NCBI GenBank assembly: GCA_032119595.1
Contig: JAUMBQ010000008.1
Location: 186,001 to 250,000, forward strand
Direction of reading: 5' to 3'
Source: JAGIBJ01 sp032119595
GTDB lineage: Bacteria; Actinomycetota; Thermoleophilia; Solirubrobacterales; Solirubrobacteraceae
Length of the DNA stretch: 64,000 nt
The position numbers were made by a program, and so were the translations under genes. Under the pieces are notes generated by a model. That model was not told the DNA's origin. It saw only the letters and a list, made by a program, of their open reading frames with translations, and did not search any database. Below, piece by piece: positions 21,863 through 30,591 of the stretch; the first letter of the stretch is position 1; each line of letters begins with the position of its first letter.

Positions 21863-21879
21863 ACTGAACGACGGTCAGT
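21863..21879. promoter_or_regulatory. TetR-type operator candidate
   Basis: ACTGAACGACGGTCAGT is a 17-bp imperfect palindrome with perfect ACTGA/TCAGT outer arms. It lies between the divergent rubredoxin and TetR genes. Its length and symmetry suit a TetR dimer. Binding is inferred from position only. Confidence 0.5.
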
Positions 21880-21978
21880 TCGCGTTAACGCTGATTTTCG
21901 GTGCTCTGCGGTACCCATGGGTGAGCACGGTCTCACGCGCGTTCAGGAACCGCCGGAATCGGGTTAGGATGCCGCGGA

Positions 21979-22626
21979 GTGCGCACTCCTCCAACCAACG
22001 GCCGACTTGATCTGGGCTCCCCAGACGTCCGCCGCGAGTCGACCGAACGGCGAATCCTGGAGAGCGCCGTGGCGCTGATCGGAGGCGGCGTTGCCTGGCA
22101 TCAGCTCGGGATTCGGCAGATCGCCGAGCGGGCGCGCATCTCGCGAACCGCCTTTTACGACTTCTTCGCGAGTAAGAACGAAGTCCTCGAACACCTCATC
22201 ACTGGCCTCCACGACGACCTCGCCGCGATCGTCACGGAGCCGGTGCCGGACGGCGTCTCCGCAACGGACCTGGCGCACCTGCGATCGGTCCTCAGTCGGA
22301 TCGCCGACTTCAACACCAAACATGGCGCGGTCTACTGCGCGTTTCTGGACGCGACCGGCGACGATGCCCGCCTCGAAGCCCTGTGGCACGACCTCGCCGG
22401 CATCTACACGAAGGTGGTCGTGGCCGCGGTCGAGCGAGCTCGTGCCGCGCACCCTGGGGCGCCGGCGACGCCAGACGGCGAGGCCCTCGCGCGCGTCCTC
22501 CTCGTGATGACCGAGCGCACCATGCTGATGCTGCTGCGCGCCCCGGATGGTGAGCAACGCCGCGACGAACTCCTCGAGGCGCTCGCGCTCGTGTGGGAGC
22601 GCGCGGTCTTCGGCCGCGCGCTCTGA
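21979..22626 (+). CDS. TetR/AcrR-family transcriptional regulator
   Basis: 215 residues from a GTG at 21979. The N-terminal TetR helix-turn-helix is clear (ERRILESAVALI, then IRQIAERARISRTAFYDFFASKNEVLEHLI at about 45-74). The C-terminal helical ligand domain is not assignable to a substrate. It is divergent from the rubredoxin gene, with a palindromic operator candidate between them, and ends 3 bp from the convergent wecA-like gene. The plus-strand insertion within a minus-strand housekeeping block suggests later acquisition. Confidence 0.88.
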   Translation: MRTPPTNGRLDLGSPDVRRESTERRILESAVALIGGGVAWHQLGIRQIAERARISRTAFYDFFASKNEVLEHLITGLHDDLAAIVTEPVPDGVSATDLAHLRSVLSRIADFNTKHGAVYCAFLDATGDDARLEALWHDLAGIYTKVVVAAVERARAAHPGAPATPDGEALARVLLVMTERTMLMLLRAPDGEQRRDELLEALALVWERAVFGRAL

Positions 22627-22629
22627 CGG

Positions 22630-23790
22630 CTACTGGGGCAGGGCCGGGGGCTGCGTTGCCTCCGCCCCACTCGCAGCGTCGCGCGGACGGGGCGGCGGCC
22701 CGCCCATGCGCACGCGGAAGCGTCGGCCGTCCCGCTCGAACTTGAGGATCTCCAGGACGTAGACGACGAACCCCGACGCCGCCAGCGCGATCAGGAGCAA
22801 GGCGCCCATGAGGATCGCCCAGCCGGTGTGGTAGTTGCCGCCGTCGTCGGAATAGGGCACGAACCGCATCGCGATCGCCAGCGCGGCCATCCCGAACGTC
22901 CACGCATAGAGCAGGAGCACCGTGCGGCGGGTCGAGAAGCCCACGCGATACAGGCGGTGGTGGAAGTGCTCGCGGTCGGCGTTGTAGACCGGCTGCCGGT
23001 ACTTGAGCCGCTTGAGCACGACGAACGCCGTATCCAGCACGGGCACGGCCAGGATCACGAACGGCAGCACCAGGGCCAGGACGGCCTGCGACTTCACGGC
23101 ACCGATCACGGCCGCACAGCCCAGCAGCAACCCGAGCAGGTTGGCGCCCGCATCGCCCATGTAGATCGAGGCCGGGTGGAAATTGAAGATCAGGAACCCG
23201 AACGCGGCGCCAGCCGTGATCGCACTGAGCGTCCCGGCCTCGGTCTTGCCGAGATCGAAGGCGACGACCGCGAACGCGATGGCCGCGATACCCGCCAGAC
23301 CGCCAGCGAGACCGTCAATGCCGTCGCTGAAGTTCACGATGTTCATCACCGCGACCAGGCCGAGCACGGTAAGTGGCGCGCTGGCCCAGTCGAACCGGAT
23401 GGCGCCGAGGAACGGAATCGTCACGTTCTCCACCAACACGCCGCCCCGAACGGCGATCACGGCAGCGGCCACCTGGCCCACGAGCTTCACGCCAGGCAAC
23501 AGATCAAAGCGATCGTCGAGGGCTCCGACGACCGTGATCACGATCGCCGCCTGCATGATCGCCGACAGCTCACGGGAAAACGGCGCCAGCGACAGGAACG
23601 TCGCGAGGAGCACACCGACGAGCATCGCCAAGCCGCCAAGCAACGGCACGCCGCCGGCCGCCAGTCCACGCCCTCGAGGGATATCGATCGCGCCGACCTT
23701 GCGCGCGAACGCGCCGGCCAGCGGCGTCAGGGCGGCGGTCGCCCCGAGGGCGACCAGGCCGGCCAGGAGCGCGTCGGTGTGCGTGCTCAC
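22630..23790 (-). CDS. Polyprenyl-phosphate N-acetylhexosamine-1-phosphate transferase (WecA/TagO/MraY family)
   Basis: 386 residues with about ten or eleven membrane helices. Family motifs present are VGALDDRFDLLPGVKL, the NIVNFSDGIDGLAGG loop, MGDAGANLLG and the cytoplasmic HFHHRL metal/nucleotide site. It transfers sugar-1-P from a UDP-sugar to undecaprenyl phosphate, starting a wall polymer. A Pro-rich hydrophilic tail of ~30 residues ends the protein. Together with the LCP and sugar-nucleotide genes it suggests an undecaprenyl-linked wall glycan. The WecA/TagO type is favoured over MraY by the HFHHRL motif. Confidence 0.9.
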   Translation of the reverse strand: MSTHTDALLAGLVALGATAALTPLAGAFARKVGAIDIPRGRGLAAGGVPLLGGLAMLVGVLLATFLSLAPFSRELSAIMQAAIVITVVGALDDRFDLLPGVKLVGQVAAAVIAVRGGVLVENVTIPFLGAIRFDWASAPLTVLGLVAVMNIVNFSDGIDGLAGGLAGIAAIAFAVVAFDLGKTEAGTLSAITAGAAFGFLIFNFHPASIYMGDAGANLLGLLLGCAAVIGAVKSQAVLALVLPFVILAVPVLDTAFVVLKRLKYRQPVYNADREHFHHRLYRVGFSTRRTVLLLYAWTFGMAALAIAMRFVPYSDDGGNYHTGWAILMGALLLIALAASGFVVYVLEILKFERDGRRFRVRMGGPPPRPRDAASGAEATQPPALPQ

Positions 23791-23818
23791 CGGGCCGGCC
23801 GGGCGACGGCCTGGTGGG

Positions 23819-25108
23819 TCACACGACCTGCTCGGTGCGCAGGCCCTCGTAGAGCGGGTAGCGGTCGGCGATGGCGCGGACCTTCGTGGCCAGCTCGTCC
23901 TTGCGACCCTCGAACTCGGGGGTGAGCGCGATGCCGATGATCTCGCCGATCTCCTCGAAGTCGCTCACCTGGAGGCCGCGGGTGGCCAGCGCCGGCGTGC
24001 CGACGCGCAGGCCGGAGGTCACCATCGGCGGACGCGGGTCGAACGGCACGGCGTTGCGGTTGACGGTGATGCCGATCTCGTGGAGGCGATCCTCAGCCTG
24101 CTGGCCGTCGAGTTCGGAGTCGCGCAGGTCGACGAGCACGAGGTGCACGTCGGTGCCGCCGCTAACGACGCCGACGCCGTGGCCGACCTTCAGAAGGGCA
24201 TCGGAGATGGCCTTGGCGCCGTCGAGCGTGCGCTGCTGGCGCTCCTTGAAGCCCTCGCCCATCGCGATCCGGAAGGCGACGGCCTTCGCGGCGATGACGT
24301 GCTCGAGCGGTCCGCCCTGCTGCCCCGGGAACACCGCGGAGTTGATCTTCTTCGCGTACTCCTCGCGGCAGAGGATGATGCCTGAGCGCGGGCCACCGAT
24401 GGTCTTGTGGACGGTCGAGGTGACGACATCGGCGAACGGCACGGGGTCCGGGTGGAGCCCGGCGGCGACGAGGCCGGCGAAGTGGGCCATGTCGACCATG
24501 AGGAGTGCGCCGACCTTGTCGGCGATCTCGCGGAAGCGCGCGAAGTCGAGCTGACGCGGGTACGCGGACCAGCCGGCGATGATCATCTTCGGCTGGTGCT
24601 CGACGGCGAGCGCCTCGACGGCGTCCATGTCGATCTCGTAGGTCTCGGGTGAGACTTCATACGCGACGATGTTGTAGAGCCGGCCGGAAACGTTGAGCTT
24701 CATGCCGTGGCTGAGGTGGCCACCATGCGCCAGCGACAGGCCCATCAGGGTGTCGCCCGGCTGCAACAGTGCATGGAAGACGGCCGTGTTGGCCTGCGCG
24801 CCCGAGTGCGGCTGCACGTTGGCGTGCTCGGCGCCGAAGAGTTCCTTGGCGCGGTCAATCGCGAGCTGCTCGCTCACGTCGACGTGCTCACAGCCGCCGT
24901 AGTACCGGCGGCCCGGGTAGCCCTCGGCGTACTTGTTCGTGAGCACGGAACCCTGCGCCTCAAGCACCGCGCGAGGAACGAAGTTCTCCGACGCGATCAT
25001 CTCGAGGGTGTTCTGCTGGCGAGCGAGCTCCGCGTCCAGGACGGCGGCGATCTCGGGGTCGACCTCGGAGAGAGGGCGGTCGAAGAAGTCAGCGGGAAGG
25101 TCAGACAC
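23819..25108 (-). CDS. glyA: Serine hydroxymethyltransferase
   Basis: 429 residues, normal length. Converts serine and tetrahydrofolate to glycine and methylene-tetrahydrofolate with PLP. The start of the fold (LEMIASENFVP), the YPGRRYYGGCE motif and HSGAQANTAV are all conserved. The PLP lysine is K235 in STVHKTIGGPRSG. The usual family sequence here is TTTTHKTLRGPRGG, so the strand around the lysine is somewhat divergent, but the catalytic His-Lys is kept. It sits in the conserved prfA-tsaC-glyA-atp neighbourhood. Confidence 0.96.
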   Translation of the reverse strand: MSDLPADFFDRPLSEVDPEIAAVLDAELARQQNTLEMIASENFVPRAVLEAQGSVLTNKYAEGYPGRRYYGGCEHVDVSEQLAIDRAKELFGAEHANVQPHSGAQANTAVFHALLQPGDTLMGLSLAHGGHLSHGMKLNVSGRLYNIVAYEVSPETYEIDMDAVEALAVEHQPKMIIAGWSAYPRQLDFARFREIADKVGALLMVDMAHFAGLVAAGLHPDPVPFADVVTSTVHKTIGGPRSGIILCREEYAKKINSAVFPGQQGGPLEHVIAAKAVAFRIAMGEGFKERQQRTLDGAKAISDALLKVGHGVGVVSGGTDVHLVLVDLRDSELDGQQAEDRLHEIGITVNRNAVPFDPRPPMVTSGLRVGTPALATRGLQVSDFEEIGEIIGIALTPEFEGRKDELATKVRAIADRYPLYEGLRTEQVV

Positions 25109-25304
25109 GGCTACGTGCGCTCCTTGTGGCGGTCGATGCTTGGTGCCCAGGCGCGCGGCGGTCTCGAAAGGCCTGATTGGGGCGTCGCTCCCTGGTGGTT
25201 GGTTCCACCCTTGGCGCCAGTCGCGACGCCGCCCATGGTACCGGTGCCGGGGCGCGTGAGCACGTACGACCCGGCGAATTCACCGCTCGGTGCGAGCCCG
25301 CGCG

Positions 25305-25940
25305 TCAGTGGTCGAGATGGCGAGCGAGGGTGCGCCGGTCGACCGCGCCCTCGCGGAGCACGTTCCAAGCGCCTTCGGCGGCGTACCTCGTGAGGTCGAC
25401 CACCGTGGATGGCGTGCCCGGCAGCGGCCCGGCGTTGAGCAGCAGGTCGCAGCCGGCGGCCAGGGCGGGATCGAGCTCCTCCATGCGGGCGGGGTCAGGG
25501 CGGCCGGAGTGGTTTGCGCTGGTTTGCAGCAGCGGCCAAGACAGCGTTTCGAGGACCTCGGCGTTCGCCGGCCAGCGAGGAACGCGGATCCCCAGCACCT
25601 CAGGCTGCCCGCCACAGGCGAGCGGGAAGCGCTGGTGGGGGTTTGGAACGACGATGGTGAGCGGCCCAGGGAGCAGCCGCCCGATGGCGTCGACGAGTTC
25701 CTCATCGAGCCAGGGTGTGGCGGCGATCGCCAGTTCCAGGCGGCTGAACAGGACGGCGGACGGCTTGCGGGGGTTGCGCTGCTTGAGCGTCCACAGCCGC
25801 TCGAGCGCCTCCTCGGCGTCCGGGTCACACGCGAGCCCGTAGACGGTGTCCGTCGGCATGCAGGCGATACCGCTCGCCCTCATGCAGCGCTCGAGGGTGC
25901 GGACGTCCTCCTCGGTGAGGACTGGGGGGAGGTCTGGCAC
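25305..25940 (-). CDS. tsaC: Threonylcarbamoyl-AMP synthase (Sua5/YrdC/TsaC family)
   Basis: Makes the threonylcarbamoyl-AMP used for t6A37 in ANN-decoding tRNAs. The GTG at 25940 gives 211 residues; upstream codons in frame lie over the opposite-strand dehydrogenase gene and are not real. Visible motifs are MPTDTVYGLACD near the start, LKQRNPRKP, LPGPLTIVV, the GIRVPRW motif and LLQTSANHSGRPDP, the standard YrdC series. The start is uncertain by a few codons. In Firmicutes and actinobacteria this gene commonly follows prmC, as it would here without the inserted dehydrogenase/hydrolase pair. Confidence 0.88.
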   Translation of the reverse strand: MPDLPPVLTEEDVRTLERCMRASGIACMPTDTVYGLACDPDAEEALERLWTLKQRNPRKPSAVLFSRLELAIAATPWLDEELVDAIGRLLPGPLTIVVPNPHQRFPLACGGQPEVLGIRVPRWPANAEVLETLSWPLLQTSANHSGRPDPARMEELDPALAAGCDLLLNAGPLPGTPSTVVDLTRYAAEGAWNVLREGAVDRRTLARHLDH

Positions 25941-26054
25941 GGGCCCCAGCCTATTGGGCGTGCTGGCTGGTCGAGCGTGATGAACAGCGCAGCTACTGTG
26001 AGGCGTGTCCTTCCCGGGGAGCCAACCGGCACCCCACCCGCTCCGAGGAGATCC

Positions 26055-27164
26055 ATGCAGATACGTGCCGCCGTGCTCGAGCAGTTCGCCGAGCCCCTGC
26101 AGGTCACGACCGTCGAGCTCGCACCGCCGAAGGCCGGCGAAGTGCTCGTACGCCTGCACGCCTGCGGGATTTGCCACACCGACATGTACACCGCTTCCGG
26201 TGTCGACCCATCGGGCTATGCCCAGTGCGTCCTTGGGCATGAGGGTGCTGGCGTCGTGGACGCCGTGGGTGAAGGCGTGACCTCGGTGGCGCCCGGCGAC
26301 CACGTCGTGACGCTGTTCAGCCCGCAGTGCGGCCAGTGCGTGAACTGTTTGTCCGGGCGCACGAACATCTGCGTCGCCATCCGTGAGCAGCAGAACCTCG
26401 GCTACCTCCCGGACGGCACCTCGCGACTCTCGCGCACCACGGGCGAAGAGCTGCGGCACTTCATGGGGTGTTCGACGTTTGCCGAGGCGACCGTCGTGTC
26501 TGAATACTCCTTGGCCAAGATCTCACCCGAGACGCCGCTGGCAACCGCTGCGCTCTTTGCGTGCGGCCTGACCACCGGCCTTGGCGCCGCGATGTATCGC
26601 GCACCGGTGTTCGAGGGCGCGACGGCCGTGGTGTTCGGTGCGGGGATGGTTGGGCTCGGCGCGGTTGCAGGCGCCCGACTTCAGAAGGCGGAGCGGATCA
26701 TCTGCGTCGACCTCTCCGAGGAGCGGCTCGCGCTTGCGCGCCATCACGGGGCGACTGACACCTGGGTCGCGGACGAGGGCATCGTCGACCGCATCCTGGA
26801 GGAGACCGGCGGGTATGGCGCGGACTTCACGTTCGAGGCCACTGGCCTCGTCGGCGTGATGAAGCAAGCCGTCGAGTCGGCCCGGCTCGGCTGGGGCGTC
26901 TGCTGCGTCACCGGCGTCGCCGGCAAGGGCGAGACACTCGACATCGTGCCGCGCTATCTCATTACTGGTCGCACGGTCGTCGGCGCCTCGTTTGGCGGCG
27001 TGCGAAGCCGCGAGCAGGTGCCGCAGCTCGTTGACCGGTACCTCGCGGGCGAGATCGACGCCGACGCCTTCATCTCCCACCGGCTATCACTCGACGACGT
27101 GAATAAGGGGTTTGACCTCATGCACCATCAAGACGGCATCCGATCCGTAATCGAGTTCTCATGA
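26055..27164 (+). CDS. Zinc alcohol dehydrogenase, class III type (thiol-dependent formaldehyde/nitrosothiol dehydrogenase-like)
   Basis: GAGGAG four bases before the ATG fixes the start; 369 residues. The GroES-like half holds the catalytic zinc site (CGICHTD; GHEGAGVV). The structural zinc Cys set in CGQCVNCLSGRTNIC has Cys at the expected spacing. The NAD half has GAGMVGLGAV. NLGYLPDGTSRLS and the overall pattern match class III enzymes that oxidise the thiol adduct of formaldehyde and reduce nitrosothiols. In mycobacteria the mycothiol version (MscR) also neighbours an MBL gene, as here, so that is the favoured assignment. The stop overlaps the next gene by ATGA. Confidence 0.87.
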   Translation: MQIRAAVLEQFAEPLQVTTVELAPPKAGEVLVRLHACGICHTDMYTASGVDPSGYAQCVLGHEGAGVVDAVGEGVTSVAPGDHVVTLFSPQCGQCVNCLSGRTNICVAIREQQNLGYLPDGTSRLSRTTGEELRHFMGCSTFAEATVVSEYSLAKISPETPLATAALFACGLTTGLGAAMYRAPVFEGATAVVFGAGMVGLGAVAGARLQKAERIICVDLSEERLALARHHGATDTWVADEGIVDRILEETGGYGADFTFEATGLVGVMKQAVESARLGWGVCCVTGVAGKGETLDIVPRYLITGRTVVGASFGGVRSREQVPQLVDRYLAGEIDADAFISHRLSLDDVNKGFDLMHHQDGIRSVIEFS

Positions 27165-27910
27165 CCCTCATCATCGAACGCACCGAGGCTCCAGGCTGGA
27201 CCTCGAACTCCTATCTCGTGGCCGATCAGCGCGGTGGCCACGCCATCCTGATCGACGCCAACGGGGTGACCGCTCCGCTGATCGAGACGGCGAAGGAACT
27301 CGAGGTTTCGGTCGATGCGATCCTCGTCACGCATCAGCACGGCGACCACATTGCCGGCATCAACGACTACCGCGACGCGTTCGTCGCGCCGGTGTTCACG
27401 AGCGCGGTCACGGCCGTCGCCGTGCCGGACCTCCTCCCCGCTGAGTCGGTCGGCGATGGCGACGTGCTCGAGTTCGGCGGCCTCAAGATCGAGGCGATCC
27501 TCAGTGAGGGGCACTGCGCAGGCCAGCTCGCGTTCCTCGTGAACGGCACCGATTGCTTCACGGCGGACACCCTCTTCAAGGGCACCGTCGGCGGCAACTT
27601 TGCCCCGTCGAACACCGGCTATGCCGACCAGAAGGCCGCCGCGATGCGGCTGGCACAGCTCCCGAGCGACACCATCCTGCACCCCGGCCACACCCTCCCC
27701 ACCACCGCCGGTCAGGAGTGGGAGCACAACCCGTTCATCCGCATTTGGCGCGGACTGGACGAGGAGGGCACCGATGAGGTCACCGTCTGGGACCGCAAGG
27801 CGACCCTCATTCTCTGGGCCCCGGACTACGACGGCACGAACAAGGCGTGGGTGCGGTTCCACGACACCGGCGAAGACGGCATCACCGGCGGCTCGCAGGT
27901 GGTGCGGTAG
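27161..27910 (+). CDS. MBL-fold metallo-hydrolase (glyoxalase II-like)
   Basis: 249 residues with the metal-binding motif THQHGDHIAG near 57-66, a second His in EGHCAGQLAF, the bridging Asp in FTADTLFKGTVGG, and a C-terminal His in LHPGHTLPTT. The pattern is that of glyoxalase II/thioesterase-type beta-lactamase-fold enzymes. It is translationally coupled to the class III dehydrogenase, so a plausible job is hydrolysing the S-formyl-thiol product of that enzyme. The substrate is inferred from pairing only. Confidence 0.85.
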   Translation: MTLIIERTEAPGWTSNSYLVADQRGGHAILIDANGVTAPLIETAKELEVSVDAILVTHQHGDHIAGINDYRDAFVAPVFTSAVTAVAVPDLLPAESVGDGDVLEFGGLKIEAILSEGHCAGQLAFLVNGTDCFTADTLFKGTVGGNFAPSNTGYADQKAAAMRLAQLPSDTILHPGHTLPTTAGQEWEHNPFIRIWRGLDEEGTDEVTVWDRKATLILWAPDYDGTNKAWVRFHDTGEDGITGGSQVVR

Positions 27911-27954
27911 CTCAGGCTCAGCGCCGCCTGCGCGGCCGGCTCTACGCCCCGCTC

Positions 27955-28854
27955 TTAGGCGAGAAGGCGCAGCGCTTCGCGCTGCTCGGCGCTGAGCGGC
28001 CAGAGGTCGCTTCGCAGCGCCCACGTGATGCGGTCGTGGCCGGCGAGGTCCCGCTGCGTCGCAGGCCGGTAGCCGGCGGCGGTGAACAGCTGCTGCACGG
28101 CCGCAGCTTGCTGGTGCCCATGCTCGATCAGGACGAGGCCGACGTGCCGATCGCGACACTGCTGGATGAGCGGCCGGATCACGTCGAGGCCGTCGGCGCC
28201 GGCGAAGAGCGCGTGGTCAGGCTCGTGAGCGAGCTCGGGCGCGAGGTCTCCGCGCGTCGTCTCCTCCACATAAGGCGGATTGCTCACCACGACCTCCCCG
28301 GTCCAGCTCCCGAGCAGTGAGGCGTGCTGGTAGGCGATGCCAGCCGGGATCGCGTCGGCGTAGCGCTCGACGTTGCGGTGGGCGACGGTGAGCGCGTCGG
28401 CATCGATGTCGCTCGCCGTGATGCGCAGGTCGGGCCGGCGAACGGCGAGCGCGACGGCGACGGCGCCGCTGCCGGTCCCCACGTCGATCGTGGTCGCGCC
28501 CTCGGGCGCCAGCGCGGCGGCGAGTTCCACGAGGAGTTCCGTCTCGGGCCGCGGGACCAGCACGGAATGGCTGACTTCAAGCTCGATCTCATCGAACCAG
28601 CGCGTCCCGAGGAGATACGCAACGGGTACGCGGTCGTTGGCGCGGTGGCGCAGCAGGGCCTCGGCTCGCAGCAACGCCTCGCCTTCGACGATCGGGTCGT
28701 CGAGAAACAGTCGGTGGCGATCGATCTCCAGGGCGCGCGCGACGAGCAACTCGGCGTCGAGGCGCGGCGTGTCGATCCCGGCGGCCTCCAGCTGCGGGAT
28801 CCAGCTGCGGATGAAGGCCGTGGCGCGGGTCGCTGCTGGATCGAGCGGTGGCAC
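27955..28854 (-). CDS. prmC: Release factor N5-glutamine methyltransferase
   Basis: Methylates the Gln of the GGQ motif in RF1 and RF2. The GTG at 28854 gives 299 residues. An N-terminal helical domain carries AAGIDTPRLDAELL. The SAM motif is TTIDVGTGSGAVAVALA, and the diagnostic VVSNPPYV (substrate Gln pocket) is intact. The frame continues open far upstream over prfA, which is an artefact. The start follows typical family N-termini and is uncertain by some residues. It lies 109 bp after prfA, whose product it modifies. Confidence 0.92.
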   Translation of the reverse strand: MPPLDPAATRATAFIRSWIPQLEAAGIDTPRLDAELLVARALEIDRHRLFLDDPIVEGEALLRAEALLRHRANDRVPVAYLLGTRWFDEIELEVSHSVLVPRPETELLVELAAALAPEGATTIDVGTGSGAVAVALAVRRPDLRITASDIDADALTVAHRNVERYADAIPAGIAYQHASLLGSWTGEVVVSNPPYVEETTRGDLAPELAHEPDHALFAGADGLDVIRPLIQQCRDRHVGLVLIEHGHQQAAAVQQLFTAAGYRPATQRDLAGHDRITWALRSDLWPLSAEQREALRLLA

Positions 28855-28963
28855 CCCCCTGGTTATAGCCCGTTGTGCGGGCGGAGTGCCGCCGGTGGGT
28901 CCTCGACCCAGGAACTCCGGCGAGCAAGCTGCCCCGAGGGCGTGGCCGCTCGCGCGGGTCGCG

Positions 28964-30013
28964 TCAGACGTTCTCGGCTTGCGCGGCCAGGCGCGCGCGG
29001 CGTTCGTCGGCCTGGAGCGCGTCGGTGAACTCGTCGAGTTCGCCGACGAGGATCTTGTCGAGCGCGTGCACGGTGAGCTTGATGCGGTGGTCGGTGACGC
29101 GCCGCTCGCCGTAGTTGTAGGTGCGGATCTTCTCGGCACGGTCGCCGGTGCCGACCTGCGCCTTGCGGCCGGCGGACATCTCGGCCTGCTGCTCGGCGAC
29201 CGCCCGCTCAAGCAGACGGGCGCGCAGGACGCGCATCGCCTTCTCACGGTTTTGGAGCTGGCTCTTCTCGTCCTGCATCGCGACCTGCACACCGGTCGGC
29301 TTATGGGTGATGCGCACGGCGGAGTCGGTGGTGTTGACCGACTGGCCGCCCGGGCCGCCGGAGCGGTAGACGTCGATCTGGAGATCGGACTGGTTGATCT
29401 CGACGTCGACCTCTTCGGCCTCCGGCAAGACGGCGACGGTGGCCGTCGACGTGTGGATGCGTCCTTGAGACTCGGTCGCTGGGACGCGCTGCACACGGTG
29501 CGTGCCGCCCTCGTACTTGAAGATCGAATAGGCGCCGTCGCCCTTGATGGCGAAGGTGTACTTGCCGTCGCCGACCTCAAGAGGTTCGGGCTTGAAGCCG
29601 CGACGTTCGGCGTAGCGCGTGAACATCCGATAGAGGTCGCCAGCCCAGATCGAGGCTTCCTCGCCGCCCGCGCCGCCGTTGATCTCGACGATCACGGGCC
29701 GGTCGTCGTTGGGATCCGGCTCGACCATCGCGAGGCGGATCTCCTCCTCGAGTTCCGTGAGCCGCGCTTCGGCGGCCCGCAGCATCTCGCGGACCTCGGC
29801 GTCTTCTTCCTCGGCCAGCATCTCCCGGGCGCCCTCGGCGTCGCCGGTCATCTGCACCCACTCCTCAGCAAGCGCGTTGGCCGGCTTGAGGTGGTTGTAG
29901 CGGCGACCAGCATCCGCGTACTTCTGGCGATCCGCGATCACGGCGGGGTCGCTCATGGCGGCTTCGGCTTCGACGAAACGCAGTCGAATCTGTTCTACAA
30001 GCGCAGTGAGCAT
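28964..30013 (-). CDS. prfA: Peptide chain release factor 1
   Basis: 349 residues. PAT at 178-180 is the tripeptide that reads UAA/UAG; GGQ at 222-224 triggers peptidyl-tRNA hydrolysis. The surroundings (RVPATESQGRIHTST and RSGGPGGQSVNTTDSAVR) are canonical. It lies between the DUF1385 gene and prmC, the usual order, apart from a small opposite-strand gene between DUF1385 and prfA. Confidence 0.97.
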   Translation of the reverse strand: MLTALVEQIRLRFVEAEAAMSDPAVIADRQKYADAGRRYNHLKPANALAEEWVQMTGDAEGAREMLAEEEDAEVREMLRAAEARLTELEEEIRLAMVEPDPNDDRPVIVEINGGAGGEEASIWAGDLYRMFTRYAERRGFKPEPLEVGDGKYTFAIKGDGAYSIFKYEGGTHRVQRVPATESQGRIHTSTATVAVLPEAEEVDVEINQSDLQIDVYRSGGPGGQSVNTTDSAVRITHKPTGVQVAMQDEKSQLQNREKAMRVLRARLLERAVAEQQAEMSAGRKAQVGTGDRAEKIRTYNYGERRVTDHRIKLTVHALDKILVGELDEFTDALQADERRARLAAQAENV

Positions 30014-30162
30014 TCACCGGGCAGTCTACGGGGGTCGACCGAGCCACGGCTCGGGCCTGGCGACGACCCGCACGATCAGCCAATGCTCGGACGTGGCGAC
30101 CACCCTTCGGATCCGTGGAGGCGGGACGCGGCTTCGCGCTTGAGCTGCGGAATACTCCGGAC

Positions 30163-30579
30163 GTGGCACCGGCGACGCATCCATCGGATCCCACCAAGGT
30201 CGAACGGCTGACCGGCCTGCTCGCTATCGCGGTGCCCGTGTCGGTGGTGCACTACGTCGACAACGTCGTGAACTTTTCCGATTACCCGCAGTCGTCGACC
30301 ATCGTCAGCCCGACGGCGCTCGTGATCGGCCTGGCCTGGTTCGCCTTCACGGCGGCGGGAGCCGCGGGATATGTCATGTACCGCCGCGCCCCGTCGCCGC
30401 GGGCGCTGCTGCTCCTCGGCCTCTACTCGGGGTCAGGCCTGATCGGCTTCGGGCACTACTCCGTCGCCGGAGCGTTCGACATGCCGTGGTGGCGCCAGCT
30501 GCACATCGTCGCCGACATCGTCTGCGGCCTGGCGATCTTCGTGTTCGCCATCTGGGCAGCCCGGCGGCGGCCCGCCTGA
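30163..30579 (+). CDS. Small four-helix membrane protein, unknown function
   Basis: Starting at the GTG at 30163 gives 138 residues; a GTG at 30115 would add 16. Four hydrophobic helices are visible, near LLAIAVPVSVVHYVD, LVIGLAWFAFTAAGAAGYVMY, ALLLLGLYSGSGLIGFG and LHIVADIVCGLAIFVFAIW. Conserved-looking polar residues lie inside or beside helices (HYVDNVVNFSDYP, GFGHYSV, MPWWRQLHI), which would suit a cofactor- or lipid-binding role. I do not recognise the family. It is inserted on the plus strand between prfA and the DUF1385 gene. Confidence 0.65.
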   Translation: MAPATHPSDPTKVERLTGLLAIAVPVSVVHYVDNVVNFSDYPQSSTIVSPTALVIGLAWFAFTAAGAAGYVMYRRAPSPRALLLLGLYSGSGLIGFGHYSVAGAFDMPWWRQLHIVADIVCGLAIFVFAIWAARRRPA

Positions 30580-30591
30580 ACGAGCCCGTCT

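Noticed and set aside
25941..26459. N-terminal extension of tsaC across the dehydrogenase gene
   Set aside because: It overlaps a well-supported opposite-strand gene and has no YrdC character.
28855..29580. N-terminal extension of prmC over prfA, giving a 541-residue protein
   Set aside because: The extra part is prfA antisense-frame shadow. Family alignment starts near 28854.
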